A stretch of DNA of 64,000 nt from Nissolia schottii. Taxonomy: Eukaryota > Streptophyta > Magnoliopsida > Fabales > Fabaceae. A program made the position numbers and the translations under genes. The DNA is taken from positions 1-64,000 of the forward strand of contig QANU01043803.1 in NCBI GenBank assembly GCA_003254905.1, given 5' to 3'. Each line of letters begins with the position of its first letter. The first letter of the stretch is position 1. Positions 49,991 to 61,854 of this stretch are shown one piece after another. Under the pieces are notes generated by a model, which saw only the letters and a list, made by a program, of their open reading frames with translations, made no database searches and was not told the DNA's origin.

Positions 49991-50279
49991 ATTATTCTTA
50001 CACACCTAAGCATTGCACACCTAGGCTCTTTTAGAAAAATAGTGTGTTGACTCAGCACACCATAATTGCTTCACCGCAAATCACTCAACCCATTTTTGTT
50101 CATTCTCTCTTGATTTTTTGCTTTGTTTTTTAGATATGGTGTTTTGTTCTGTAATTGTGTTCGTCATGATCTTCAATGTAGACGAATGCACCAGATTTCG
50201 TTGGCAATGAGCCGGTTGTTTACGGAGTTGATGGAAAGATTCGTCAATACAATGGCGGCGCCGCCACCAATCACAGTAG

Positions 50280-50900
50280 AGGAAGGTAATCATTCAGTAA
50301 ATTAGTGAGCAGGTCGTTTATAACATGACGGTTATGTCTAAGCAGATAACAAATGTATGTCTCACACATTTGGAATGATAGGTCTTGATTGATAAAATGA
50401 TTAGGTCTCGTATAATAAAACGTTAGCGTTTATATCATTTTAAATGATAAAGTTAATCATTGCATTGAGAAACCCACAAATTAGTGAATATAACATAGAT
50501 AGACCTAACCATTTTGTTCTTATTAGATCCAACCATATAGCATTTATATACTTAACCATTACATGCATCTCAACAACCTAACCATAGCTAGACATAACCA
50601 TAAAACACAATTAGACATAACCACAGAACACATACAGACACAACATGATAATGAAAATAGACACAACCAACTGGGAAACACATACATAACCATGATAGAT
50701 AACGAGACATAATCTTTTATTATACTTAAACACAATCTTTTCATGAACTCAAACCTAACCTTATTATGCAACATGAAATAATCGTTCTTTAATCGAAGCA
50801 AATAAAGAAAAAAGTTGAACATAAAAAGGTTGTGATATCAAGCAAAAAAAGCAAAATGAAAGACGAAAAGATGGAGACAACGAAAGATGAACAGAGGAAT
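50280..50900 (-). repeat. Repeat family rich in GGTTGTGTCTG words (orientation 2)
   Basis: Read on the minus strand, this stretch reproduces the order seen at 37600-38460: 'aacctttttatgtt.aac', 'cttcgat', 'taataaggttaggt.tgagttca.gaaaag', 'tataataaaagattatgtctc.ttatctatcatgg'. It is therefore an inverted relative about 12 kb away. Flanks near 49995 ('cacacctaagcattgcacacctagg') and 51060-51125 ('gtgtgcaactgagaggtgtgca') may be the element's ends. Confidence 0.6.
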
Positions 50901-51304
50901 GTTCGATGATTAACTTGTATAAAAAAAACTCAAAGATGAACTAGTGATGAAGAAGAATCAAGAGGAAGGCGAGAGGGTCATGATCGTAGGAAGAAGAAAG
51001 GTTGTGAGAGATAGAGCAAAATGTGAACTATTTCGTGTGTGAACCTTTTTTACAATGAGTGTGCAATGGGAACTGTTGCGTGTGTGGGCCTTTTTTTACA
51101 ATGAGTGTGCAACTGAGAGGTGTGCAAAAATTGGGACTCAATTGGTTAACCTTTTGGTTCCATACAAATTGTGTAATTTTTTTCACTCATGTTGTTGTTT
51201 CATACAAATTGTGTAACCTTATCGCTCTTCATCTATGTTTAAATATATTTAGTTTTCTCACTCATTGATGTTTACTTTTCCCACTCACTGAAGATTAATC
51301 TTCT

Positions 51305-52690
51305 TACTCATTGTCCCTGCTTCACACAAATTGTTTGTCCTCATTTACTGACTCTTTATGGCAGTGTTTGGTAAGCGGCTCAGGACAGAAAATACAGAAA
51401 CAATGGTAACAGAAACATGTTTGGAGAAAGAGACGAAAACACAATACTTAAAATTGTCTTTGTCTCAGGATAATTTTTTAACTAATTTTTATACATCTAA
51501 AATAGAAAGAAAAAAAAAAAGATGTCTAGGACGCAAGGGACATGTCTCTGTCGTACCTCCAAAACAAAGGCAGTGTTAGGATAATTTAAAATACGGAGAA
51601 AATAGAGACAAAAACATGTTTGGAGTAGGAGACAGAAACATAAAACTTAAAATTTGTTTTGCCTTAGGATAATTTTTCAAAAAAATTATACATCTAAAAA
51701 AGAAAAATACTGAAAAGATGTTTGAAATTTAAGGGACACGTCTTTGCCGTACCTCCAAAATGGATGGACGCAAAAGACGCATCTCTGCTATCCTTGTGTC
51801 TATGTATTTTCTGTCTCAGAACGCTTACCAAATGCTGCCAAAGGGACGCAAGAGACGCATCTTTGTTGTCCTTGTGTCTCCATATTTTCTGTCCCGGGAT
51901 GCTTACCAAACAGTGCCTAAATGTTTTCGTGAGAAAATCAACGGAAATAAAAAATTTAAAATTAAATATTATAATAAAGCAATAAAAAAATACTTCATTT
52001 AAGGAACGAGAGTATTCCAAAGACAATGAGAGTCTTTGAAAAATTATAGTAGTACATCACAAGTTAATTTTAAAATCAATTAGTTTATTCTTTCTCGTAA
52101 TTGTAGCTTTCAAATAAATTCTATTTAATGAAAATTCAAATATCTAAAAATATTAAAATAAATTCAATTTATCGGTTACCAACATGTTTATTGTCCCAAC
52201 TTCACACAAATGGTTTGTCCTCATTTACTGACTCTATAGGTTCCCTTGAGAATATTAAGAGAATATTAAAGAAAATAAAAAAATTAAAATTAAGTATTAT
52301 AATAATAAAGTAATAAAAAAAAGTACTCATTTGATTTGAGAAATGAGAGCTTTTGAGAAGTTATAATAGTACATCATAAGTTAATTTTAAAACCAATTAA
52401 TTGACTCTTCCGCTTAATTGTAGCTCTCAAATAAATTTTATTTATTGCAAAATTACATATTTAAAAATATTAAAATAAATTTAATTTATCAGTTACCTAC
52501 ACACTCATTATCCCTACTTCACAACAAATTGTTTATCCTCATTTGCTGATTATCTATATATTCCCGTGAGAATATTAAAGCTAATAAAAAAATTATAATA
52601 AAGTAATAAAGAAAAGTACTCATCATTTTGAGAAATGAGAGTATTCTAAAGAGAACGAGAGCCTTTAAGATGCATCATATGTTAATTCTA
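51305..52690 (+). repeat. Three tandem units of about 320 bases, first unit split by a MITE
   Basis: Landmarks 'ttgtccc.acttcacacaaat', 'gtcctcatttactgactct', 'gagaatatt', 'agtaataaa', 'gagaaatgagag' and 'catcataagttaatttt' recur. Starts near 51311, 52191 and 52508 give a unit of 317-322 bases once the 558-base MITE in unit 1 is removed. No coding sequence is present. Confidence 0.8.
51360..51917. mobile_element. Tourist/PIF-Harbinger-like MITE with internal duplication
   Basis: The ends are GGCAGTGTTTGGTAAGC and the complement of GCTTACCAAACAGTGCC, 16 of 17 matching, with similarity continuing to about 35 bases (GGACAGAAAATA). Flanking TAT and TAA fit a 3-base target. The inside is partly duplicated ('aacatgtttggag.a.gagac' twice; a second end-like 'cgcttaccaaatgctgcc' at 51825-51842), so two copies may be fused. 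The tandem unit at 52191 onward shows the empty site. Confidence 0.75.
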
Positions 52691-53440
52691 AAATACATTT
52701 AGAGATTGTATTTTTATATTATATTGATATTGATTAACAATTAGAACTTAAATTAGCAATTAGTAATTATCAATTTAATTTAAGCTAGCAATTAACAATT
52801 AAATTCAATAATTTAATTAAGCAATTTATTTTATTTATTTGTAAAAAAATAGAAATTCATAGGAAATGCCATGTGTCACATAAAGAAAACATCTTAGATA
52901 AGATATAGTTTTAGTTTTAAAGTTTATATTTGTATATTATATTGATATTAATACTGAAATTGATTTGAGCATATATGGTCTAGCAAGTTATCAATTTTAT
53001 TTGTGTAAATGGAAATCAAATTTTCTATTTCAAATCACACTCCATTTTTTCCGACCACACCGCCATCCCACACTCCACTAGTCTTCACCATTGCCCCGTG
53101 AACCGCCTCATACGTCATCGACCACCAGAGCCACGGCTTCTCCGACAACCTCGGTGACTGCCCATCTTACCATAACCCGAAAATCTAGCAACCCGTTTCT
53201 CTTGCTTTTTGCCTCCATACCCATATGCCAGATAATTGAAAGGGTAAAAGGGTGATATTGTCTTTTCATACCCAAAAAACCGGTTGTAACCTATTGGCAC
53301 GTATGCACATTCAACGTGCCTTTTCTTTGGAGAGGGAACCCAACTAAACATATGTACTTGTATGCATGATATTTCTATTAAGATCATTATTATTAGATTC
53401 AAATGAAATTAACATTATTTTGTAGCAATACATATTAACA
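52691..53440. other. Intergenic stretch
   Basis: No gene is recognised. A minus-strand frame of 95 codons (53402-53115) has no known motif and looks accidental. Confidence 0.4.
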
Positions 53441-53446
53441 CTAAAT

Positions 53447-53586
53447 TATTACTCCCACTGGCTCTTATTAAGTGTCATTTTCACTTTTCAGGTATATTCA
53501 TAAATCATTGTGTTTGAATACAAATTGTATCCCGAAACAATGATTTGTCAATGTATTTAAAAAGTAAAAGTCACACTTAACATGTG
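53447..53586. mobile_element. Stowaway-like MITE or hairpin
   Basis: The left arm 'tattaagtgtcattttcactttt' and the reverse complement of the right arm 'aaaagtaaaagtcacacttaa' pair with each other. So do the inner words 'ataaatcattgtg' and 'aacaatgatttgt'. The text 'actcccactggctcttattaagtg' is typical of this MITE type. Confidence 0.55.
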
Positions 53587-54130
53587 CAGTATTGTTCACC
53601 ATTCCAATTTCTACCTAAACCAAGGAAAACATTACTTAGCCACCACTCACCTATATTTGCCACCTTCCTAAACCCCCAACTCGCGGTTAAAAAACCCCAA
53701 TCTAGCAAAAACCTTCAAGAAATGCTATTAAAAACCCAACTTCCATTGCAACAGAATCATGTTTTGCTCTCTCTGTAAGCAAAATCCAGACCAATGCCTC
53801 AATCCAATTGATGGCATCACTCAAACTCAAAACTATTTCTTTAACAAAAATGCAGTTGATGGGATGGCCAGAATTTTGAAGAAAGTTTCAGTTAAATTGC
53901 TAAACTTGAGATTTTCTGGAGACAAGAAAAGATGTACTAAGATCAACAAATGGTAGCCATGGAAAGCATATATTTATGGTGCAGCTTCCAAGAAATGCAT
54001 AGTAAATACAAACATACATAGATTTCACTTTTACTTTATAGTTTAGTTTGACAAAGATGTCAACAGCACCTTTTGAGCCTTAAATTGAACACCACCAAGC
54101 TGCAAAAAGTTGCATGTGGTCCATGCATAA
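53587..54130. other. 3' flank of the isochorismatase-like gene with unassigned short ORFs
   Basis: Two short plus-strand frames (53584-53778 and 53759-53956) have no recognisable domain. This is probably non-coding. Confidence 0.35.
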
Positions 54131-56141
54131 TCAAGCTTTGGATTCGCTCCATTCTTGTAACGTTGGGGCTGCAACTCCGATATTTTTCATGTCAAACACA
54201 TTGGCTGAAAAATACCACCGAAATGTTGGTTATCATTACCATCTAAAGATGTGAAATTTGAACATCATAAATTCATTTTGACAAAAAATAACAAATGTAT
54301 ATGACTTGAGAGAATCTAGAATATCAGAGTGTAGTCACAAAGGAAATGTCACTAGCAAAAACATGTATACACAGACTGCAGAGAAAGGTGAAAATTTAGC
54401 AAGAAGTTTTGCCATCACAAGAATATCTCAGGCATATTGGATTGTGTGATACTGACATTATATTTCTCACAGAAAATGACGAACTTACATTAATAATAAA
54501 AACAAATTAAAAGAAAAACTTATATAAAGAATTCCGAAAGTTAAATTTTGATTTAATCATGTATGATAAATAGATTTAAATTTAAAACCATAAACTCTTG
54601 CAAAGGTGCTGCTAACTAAACTAGGCATCTGCAGAGTCAAATAAGTTCTTAATCTCTAATACTCGTACAACTTATAGAGTGGCCGAATGCTAGTAATCAT
54701 ACACTGGCCTAGCTAGCCTCAAAGCAAGTTTAAATTGATTACAGTTTAACATGTACCTGCCCAAACATATATCAGTGCGTAACAAAGAAAGTAAGTATTC
54801 ACCAATAAAACAAAGAAAAATTAAACGAAAATAGGACATTGCAAAGCTGATAAGATATTCAAAATAATCTTCTTCCGAGTTCTGACCTTTACTTACTTAA
54901 GTATCTACTGCAGAGAAGGTTATGAAGAAACTGAAAAATACATACCAAGATGAATATCAGGTGAGGCCGCCGCTGTGGCATCAACAATAACAGTTACAGG
55001 CTGATAGTCTAATGCTACAGCATCAAAGACAGTTTGCCTAATACAATTTGGAGTTTGAACGCCTACAAATAATATATTAAGTCAATATGTAAATATAAAA
55101 TGTGCAAGTAAAGTCATATTATGCAGTAGAACTATTACACACCGGTGATCACCAGATTATTAATTCCTAGTCCTTGAAGGACTGAGTGAAGGTGTGTGGC
55201 AAAGAATGCACTGAACCGAGTCTTCACAAGTTTATAATCCCCTTCTCGAATTACCAACCCATCGACTAATTCTGCACCTGCACTTCCCTTAGAGGTTGGA
55301 CCAACTTGCCCTGGTTTGTATAGATGCCGGCGGAAGAGTTCAACATCTCTTCCCAAGGGATCGTGTTCACGTACTACCTGAAAGCATTGTGAGAGCACAA
55401 TTCAACAACTACAAAACTATGTTCTTGAATGCCGACAGCCCAAGATGTCTAGTGAATGAATCCAAGTAGAAGAGGTATCACAAAACAATTAGTAACGTGT
55501 CATTATACCTTTAACTATGAAAATTGTTCAAGTGATTATGAGTGCAAACAATTCAACAGCTTAATAGAAAATCGTGGTTAAACGTATACAGACCTTTACC
55601 TAGGGAAATTAACATTTTATGATAAACATCACCTAATTTGCAATCGGTTCCCTGTTTTCAATGATAAAAATTCCATGAATTTGCATTTGAGAGGAAAAAT
55701 GATATGGACAATTTTACTCCAATATATGATCATGAGAGAAGTGAGTGATTGTTACCCAAACTATGAGAATGCCACGCTGCCTTGCAACTGCCACAGCCTT
55801 AATCACATTGGGGACAATTTCTTTCCCTCCTTTCACATGCATAGGACCTCCATCTTCTATAAAATCTCTCTGCAACCCTCACAAACACACAATCATCAAT
55901 AAATAATTTATTCACCACCACAACAACAACATCCTATGTTGGAAAATCGGTGAAACCGGTCCAGAATCAATTCTAGTTCTAGTCAATTCAGAAATAAAAA
56001 AGTTTCACTTTTAGAATTGATTCTGGTGCCTCCTAACTGAAATCCAAACACGCTACGATTTGGGAACACACGCGCACCAATACCAACCTGCATGTCGATT
56101 ACAAGAAGAGCCGTGCGGTTCCAATCCTCTGCTGCTGCCAT
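54131..56141 (-). CDS. Isochorismatase-family hydrolase (nicotinamidase-like, At3g16190 type)
   Basis: Read on the minus strand, the exons are 56141-56088, 55869-55756, 55377-55143, 55062-54946 and 54204-54131, giving 197 residues. The phases fit and sum to 594 bases. The family triad is visible: Asp in ALLVIDMQ (about residue 16), Lys in KLVKTRFSAF (about residue 104) and Cys in GVQTPNCIRQT (about residue 141). Other conserved parts are HVKGGKEIVPNV, VVREHDPLGRDVELFRRH, VIVDATAAASP and the end PTLQEWSESKA. The fold cleaves amide or vinyl-ether bonds; the Arabidopsis relative At3g16190 is listed, as I recall, as a probable inactive nicotinamidase, so the substrate is uncertain. The frame is open upstream to an ATG at 56468, which would add 109 residues of low-complexity sequence. 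I prefer 56141 because the family starts there. Confidence 0.9.
55961..56026. repeat. MITE-like inverted repeat in intron 1 of the hydrolase gene
   Basis: CCAGAATCAATTCTA at 55961-55975 is the exact complement of TAGAATTGATTCTGG at 56012-56026. The flank 'ctgaaatccaaacacgct' is the kind of end seen in abundant legume MITEs. Outer borders are unclear. Confidence 0.6.
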
Positions 56142-56142
56142 T

Positions 56143-56880
56143 TCCAAAGGGTCAACTGGCCCAAGCACAAGCTCCGATTTTGAGCGCAGCGATGAAGGTT
56201 TTGGGCAGTTGGGTTGCTTATGCTTGTACCTTAGACCACTGCACAGACGCTTGCGACACGAACCACAAATTAGTGAAGAGAATTGAAAAATCTTTAAAAA
56301 ATAGAAAGAGGGAAAATTGTGAGGAGGAAAGGGAAAGGGGGATACCAAGAGGTGAAATTGTGGTTTAGAAACGGTATGAGCTTCGATGAAATGTTGCGGA
56401 GCTATAGAATTTGAGGGTGAGTTCGGAAAAGATGAAAAAGCTTTGCTAACGGTTGCAGTTTTGTCCATCGCCTTCTTAATTATGCTCGAAGCTCAAGCGG
56501 TGCTTCTAATGCTTCTAATCATTATATTTAAAATTACTATAATAAACATACATATTAAAATAAAAATAATGATGATTAAAATTTAAGAGATCATTTGACA
56601 TATTGTCTATTAAGATTACCGGTAATTTAGATTACCTATTAGAAAAATTATTATATTTTAAATTACAGGTAATGTTATAATGTAATATTTGATATGCACA
56701 TATAATATAATTGACAATTTACATTATTACATTTGATACATCAAAAGGATTGCCACGTAATAAATGTATTTTACCACAATGTCTTCTAAGTAATAAATAA
56801 AATAATAATAAATTAAATACAATAAAAATTACCATAATAACAATAACATAAAATAAAAATAATAAAAATTGACTTGTGTA
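56143..56880. other. 5' flank of the isochorismatase-like gene
   Basis: The stretch from 56142 to 56468 is open in the gene's frame and probably forms leader and promoter. Beyond it lies AT-rich sequence without a gene. Confidence 0.4.
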
Positions 56881-57385
56881 TTATGGTGATGGTGGTGGTA
56901 AAGGTGACAACAACAATGGTAATAGTAATGGTGGTGATGGGTGTGGTAATAGAGGTAGTGGTGGTGGTGGCGACTGTAGTGATGAAAATAAAGGGTTGTG
57001 ACAACAATGACAACGATCTTGGTAGTGGAGATGGGTTATGGTAGAGGTGTTAGTGATGCATGTGGTGACAGTGGCAATGGTTATGGTAGTGGTAGTAGAG
57101 GCGGTGGTGGCAACAATGGGTAGAGGCGGCAATGGTGGTGGTGGTGGTGGTTGTGGCGATGACAATGATGGCGGTGGTGTTGGTAATGGTGTTAGCAGTG
57201 GGGATAATGGTAGTAGTGATGGTTGTAGTGATGACAATGGTGACGATGGTGGCAGCGACAACAATGGCGGTGGTGATGGCGGGGTGACGATGGTTATGGT
57301 GGTGCAGTGGTACTGGGTGGTATATGTTGGCGGTGGTGGGAGTGATGGTGGCAGTGGTTGTGGTGGCTCATATAGAGAGAGATAG
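56881..57385. repeat. Imperfect GGT/GAT trinucleotide-rich minisatellite
   Basis: About 500 bases of 'ggtggtgatggtggtggc' type text with strong strand bias (G and T on plus). Frames on both strands are open only because of the repeat (Gly/Asp/Val-rich or Pro/Ser-rich) and are not counted as genes. Confidence 0.85.
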
Positions 57386-58045
57386 GCGTTTATATTAGTT
57401 TATGAATTCGTTTTCTATCCTATCTTGTATGATACATTTTCTTTTATTATTTACCAACAGACACTTTTTAATTATGATCGCCAAAATCTAATGATGAGAC
57501 TCAATCATAAACTACTTATAAAATCTAGTGACACGGGATGGATTAACGATAGGATTGCGAGATGGCATTAATTTAGGGTGTGTGAGACTCAATCATAAAC
57601 TACCTATAAATTTATGGAGATTCAGCAAATTCAAACGTAAACTTATAAGAGCTTACCTACATAAAAAAAATGTTATGAGTAATATTTAATTAGAAACTGA
57701 ACATCATTAAATATTATATTTATAATTTAAATTGAATAATGTTATCTTTAAATTAAATTAATAAAAAAATCATAAAATTAATGCACCTTAATGCATAGCA
57801 CTTAGTTGTTATGTTATACTTTATTATTTTGTACATGTAATATTTTATAATTCGATAAAACATAAATCAATTATAATAAATTAATACATGAAATTAGTTT
57901 AATAAACTCAATAAATATTATCTAATATAAACAAATTCTCATCACTTGATAACATCAAAAGTAATAAAATCCACTACCATTTCTAGCAAGCGGTACATCC
58001 AATAATGTCAAGAGAAAAGAGGTTGTAGGAGGAGAAGCAATGGAT
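57386..58045. other. AT-rich intergenic stretch
   Basis: A short direct repeat ('gagactcaatcataaactac', near 57498 and 57586) is present. Nothing else is recognised. Confidence 0.45.
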
Positions 58046-58053
58046 CAACTTTC

Positions 58054-58146
58054 ACTAAGACCAGCAACAACAGTCATTATGGGATCCAAACAGTTGGGGA
58101 TAGCTCCCAAAATGAGCATTTTGCCGAGTTTGGGCTCCACAGGAAG
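58054..58146 (-). pseudogene. DEAH/DExH-box RNA helicase fragment
   Basis: The minus strand reads [20 protein letters not shown] followed by [11 protein letters not shown]. This is the well-known C-terminal helicase-associated segment of DHX36/DExH-type helicases, where family members have GAIFNCLDP or GAVFNCLDP. A stop follows after three codons and nothing else of the gene is nearby. It is a relic of about 31 codons. Confidence 0.8.
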
Positions 58147-58607
58147 TATTCATGACAACTTGCGCCTTTAAAAGTAAATAGCTTACATAAACATTGTTGA
58201 TCACTTTAATCATCTTCTGACCTCTGAGCATATATTGTAATGAAAAACAACATACCTTGAGTATGACACTCGAATTTTAACTTTCACTTTACTCATTATA
58301 ACTCAGTAACATAAGTTCAGGTTCTAGATATTATGTATGTATAAATGTGAAACCTTTTAGATCAATGGCCCACAACTTAGAAGGTAGACAGTGTTTAAGT
58401 TTCGTATGGACATGTCTGTTTTTCTGTTTAGTTGGTTGCCTATATATAGCATCTCAATATTCTCAGGAAATGATAGTTGTTCACTTTGTTCACAGCAAAA
58501 TGCAGAAAAAGAATACAGTACTATAAGAATGTCCTCTGCTTCTGCTATATTTGTATCATTGTTTCAAATATAACATTATAACTAAACTTTAACACGTACC
58601 GTTGCAG

Positions 58608-58786
58608 AAAAGGGTAAGGAACTGGCGACTTGCCTGGGCGAAGTCATGGCCTTAAGGGCAACCGAAGCTCTTAAAGATAAGGCCATAGAAGATGTATTTC
58701 CTCATGTCGCAAATCCTCAGAGTGACAACACAGGTTCGGGTGGTGGTGGTCGTCTTTGTCGTTGTGCCATAGTTTTGGGCCTCTGA
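58608..58786 (+). other. Exon-like open segment, unrecognised
   Basis: After a plausible acceptor (GTTGCAG at 58601-58607) the frame reads KGKELATCLGEVMALRATEA and KDKAIEDVFPHVANPQSD, then turns Gly-rich and stops at 58786. Composition is protein-like (charged, GC-richer than flanks), but I recognise no family. It may be one exon of a broken gene. Confidence 0.35.
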
Positions 58787-58997
58787 TTCTTAATTTCAAT
58801 AATTCTTCTTCAACACACTGTTTTCATTTTGACTTTTGTCCGTGTTTACAAAATGCATGTATTGCATATTGCATGATATTGAGCCATTTACACAATATTC
58901 ATATTTTTTTTTCAAATGGATTACCTCTATTCATTTTATCATTACAGAAAAGAAAAATGTTCTTTATTGATCAATCCAAAATTTTGCTAAAATAGAG

Positions 58998-59148
58998 AGG
59001 TCTAGCAAAATTTTTTTTGCAACGGACGGATTCATCGCTATTTTTTAAATTTAGCAACAAAATACTATTTTGTGATGAGTTTCGTCACTAACATAAGATA
59101 TAGCAACAGATTGCATTTCCGTCGCTAAAATTCATTTTTCTAATAGTG
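58998..59148. mobile_element. CACTA-like transposon terminus
   Basis: The right end reads '...cgtcgctaaaattcatttttctaatagtg', the complement of CACTATTAGAAAAATGAATT. Words 'gcaacggacgg', 'cgtcactaac' and 'ccgtcgctaaa' recur inside, as in subterminal regions of plant CACTA elements. The left end was not found, so this may be a truncated copy. Confidence 0.6.
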
Positions 59149-60940
59149 AAATTTCATATAATGATATATGATATCCGTACATGATGCGTGTAATAATTAT
59201 TTATACTAGAGTTGTCTGCTAAGCTAGCTGCTTTTAATGTTTTTGAGATTATTACAATTAAATATATAAATATATTTAATTTTTATTACTAATTTAATAA
59301 AGATTTTTAGACAATTTTAGTGCTAAGAAATGAAAAGTGATATAGTCCTTAAAAAAAAAAGAAAAATGCGGGTTAAATTAATTCTTTTGTGGACAAACTA
59401 ACTCCTAAAATTTATTTTGATTGGACATATTACTCTTTATATTTAAAGAAAGTTAATTTGACTTATACCAAAAACAATTTTGGGATTTTTCATTTGTTAA
59501 GGACGGACTTATTCAATAATATTTTCATCAGCAATCAATATAAAAAATTACTCGCATTAAATAAATTTATTTTATAAAAATTTTAAAAAATTGAGCCTAA
59601 CAATTTTACCCTTAATTCAGATTAATTTCTATTTGTTTTTAACAAGGGAAAGCACTAAGAAGAAGGACTTACGAAACTCTAAGGTCGACCACTAAAGCAA
59701 ACCAAAAAAATAAAAAAATAAAAATAGAAACACCTTGCTAGAAAACAAATGAGACACAATCACATTCATACTTTTTAACTTTTGCTTTTTCTCTCATATA
59801 TTTTATGCATAAAACAATTCTAATCTATAACCTTCCATAGGAGTACGTCATTCTAAAATACAAAAACATGAACGTCTAGGTCAATAATGAAATCCAGAGC
59901 CACGTTACGTAGTGGACTAATCATCTAACTAATTCATTAAATTAATATTATTAACATGATCACCGATTCTATATATAAATTTCTTGTTAGTGGATAAAAG
60001 GTAATCACCAGTCATTACCCCATTGGATTTGCATTTGAAAGTGGGAATTTGATTAAGGCAACATATATATTAGAAAATAAAATGCACAACCTAATTAAAT
60101 TAACATTTGTCAAAGACAAATATATTGAATAAAGAAGTAGTAGCTTTTTAGTTTTTAGTCTTTTAGATGATGTAATATGTAGCGTGGGTATGATGAATGC
60201 GCCACTTGAGGGGCTTTGGAGGGAGCGTGGGGGAAAAATGGGGCATGGGGCATGGGGGCATGGATTACGCCCTTGAGTGGTTTAATAATAAAAAGTGGTC
60301 CAAATATAATTTGAATATCGAGAAACTTATCTGTAGTAATGAAACGTTACGTTAAGCATGATCCTAATCACACAATGAAATGACATTGCTTAAACGGTAA
60401 TTATTAGAGTCACGCATTATATAAAGATAAAGTCTTTATAAATTTTATGAGACATCTCTTAGTTCTTAAGCTAAATCACTTAATTATTCAATAGTAAGTC
60501 TTTGCAAAGGGCTGAAATATCATTCATATGTTTCATGATTTTATTTTTTTTTTAAGTTGGGTGATAGATCATATTTCATCATAATGAAAAATAAGTTCTA
60601 AAAAAAACTCATATTTTTATTTATAGAGTAAAATTTTAAATTAGTCCTCAAAAGAGAGTTGCGAAACATCAATTTAATCTTTAAAATATTTGTGATATGT
60701 TGAATTTAGTTTTTGAAAGATTAATTTTTATTTCAAGTCAATTTAAACGTCATTCAAAAAAAAAAACCTACTTACTGTAGTATATCATGTTTTCTACCGA
60801 AACAACTTCAAAATTAGTCATAGTATGAACATGAATTTGAACCTCAAAAGAAATAAAAATTAATCCATGCAGAGGTTAAATTGAAGTTTATTAACTCTTT
60901 TGAGGACCAAATTGGGGAATATCTATAGCTACACACCATT
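59149..60940. other. AT-rich intergenic stretch
   Basis: No gene is recognised. A small patch of 'ggggcatggggcatgggggcatgg' lies near 60240-60262. Confidence 0.45.
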
Positions 60941-60944
60941 ACAT

Positions 60945-61290
60945 ACTATTAAAAAAATGTTAAATATTGACGGTTTTATTGGTGCATATTTTTGGTAGAT
61001 TTATTGGCAAATTTCATGTCCAAATTCATCGTCAATAGTCTTTTTCAACTCTAATCACAAAGCAAAACAAAGTTATTAAAGGAGAGCATATTCGTCGTTG
61101 TTTGTGTCAATAATTTATGGCGCCAATGTAGCAGAAATTAATTATCGGCGGATATATCCTTTAGTAATTATTTTTTGTTTTAAAAAATAAGATTATCAGT
61201 AGATATATCCTTCGGTAATTTATTAATTTTTTTAAAAAAAATAGACAAAAAATTACTGGTGGGTATATTCGCCGATAATGTATTTAATTA
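60945..61290. mobile_element. CACTA-like subterminal repeats
   Basis: The text 'actattaaaaaaatgttaaatattgacgg' is followed by three copies of 'ggcggatatatcctttagtaatt' type words (near 61147, 61198 and 61258, some as 'gtgggtatattcgccgataat'). This is typical of CACTA ends; no borders are firm. Confidence 0.5.
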
Positions 61291-61410
61291 AAAGATAAAC
61301 TATACATTAAAAAAATGACATTTTTCTTACATCTCTAAACTTCTTTTTTTAAAAAATAAGTTAAAAATAATTAATAGACAACTAACTATATTTCTGAAGT
61401 TTTGTCCATG

Positions 61411-61447
61411 CACTACTCGAGTAGTGCCTTGCACTACTCGAGTAGTG
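61411..61447. repeat. Twin 16-base perfect palindromes
   Basis: CACTACTCGAGTAGTG occurs at 61411-61426 and again at 61432-61447, 21 bases apart. Each is a perfect inverted repeat centred on CTCGAG. Confidence 0.9.
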
Positions 61448-61854
61448 TTTCCTGATTTGTACTGTGATGGTAAAAATACTATCATTTTTGCTACGAAAGT
61501 CTGAAAGACACGATTCAAGTCTCCAATTAAAGTAAAGAAAGAGACTTTCAACTTTGTAGTTAAAGCTAATTCGAAATTCATCCATCTTCAATGAGAAAAC
61601 CCGGTAACAAAGTCAGAGTGAAACTATTTTAGCATTTCAACATAGCCCTTTTTTCATAATCTTCTCCTTAAGACATTTATTCTTGAAAACTAATGAACAA
61701 ACACCTAAAACTATCCTAAAATGCATGAAATGATCTTTAAACTATATGCAAAAATCAAGTAAAATAACTCTCGTTGGAGAGTTATCAATAGACTTGTATT
61801 ATTGAAATAAACTAAAATNTATATATATTTAGCGTGGGAGGAAGCCAAAGATGC

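Noticed and set aside
56881..57264. Pro/Ser-rich ORF of 127 codons on the minus strand
   Set aside because: It has the same minisatellite cause and no domain or start context.
57038..57385. Gly/Asp-rich ORF of 115 codons
   Set aside because: It is a by-product of the GGT/GAT minisatellite; opposite-strand frames are equally open.
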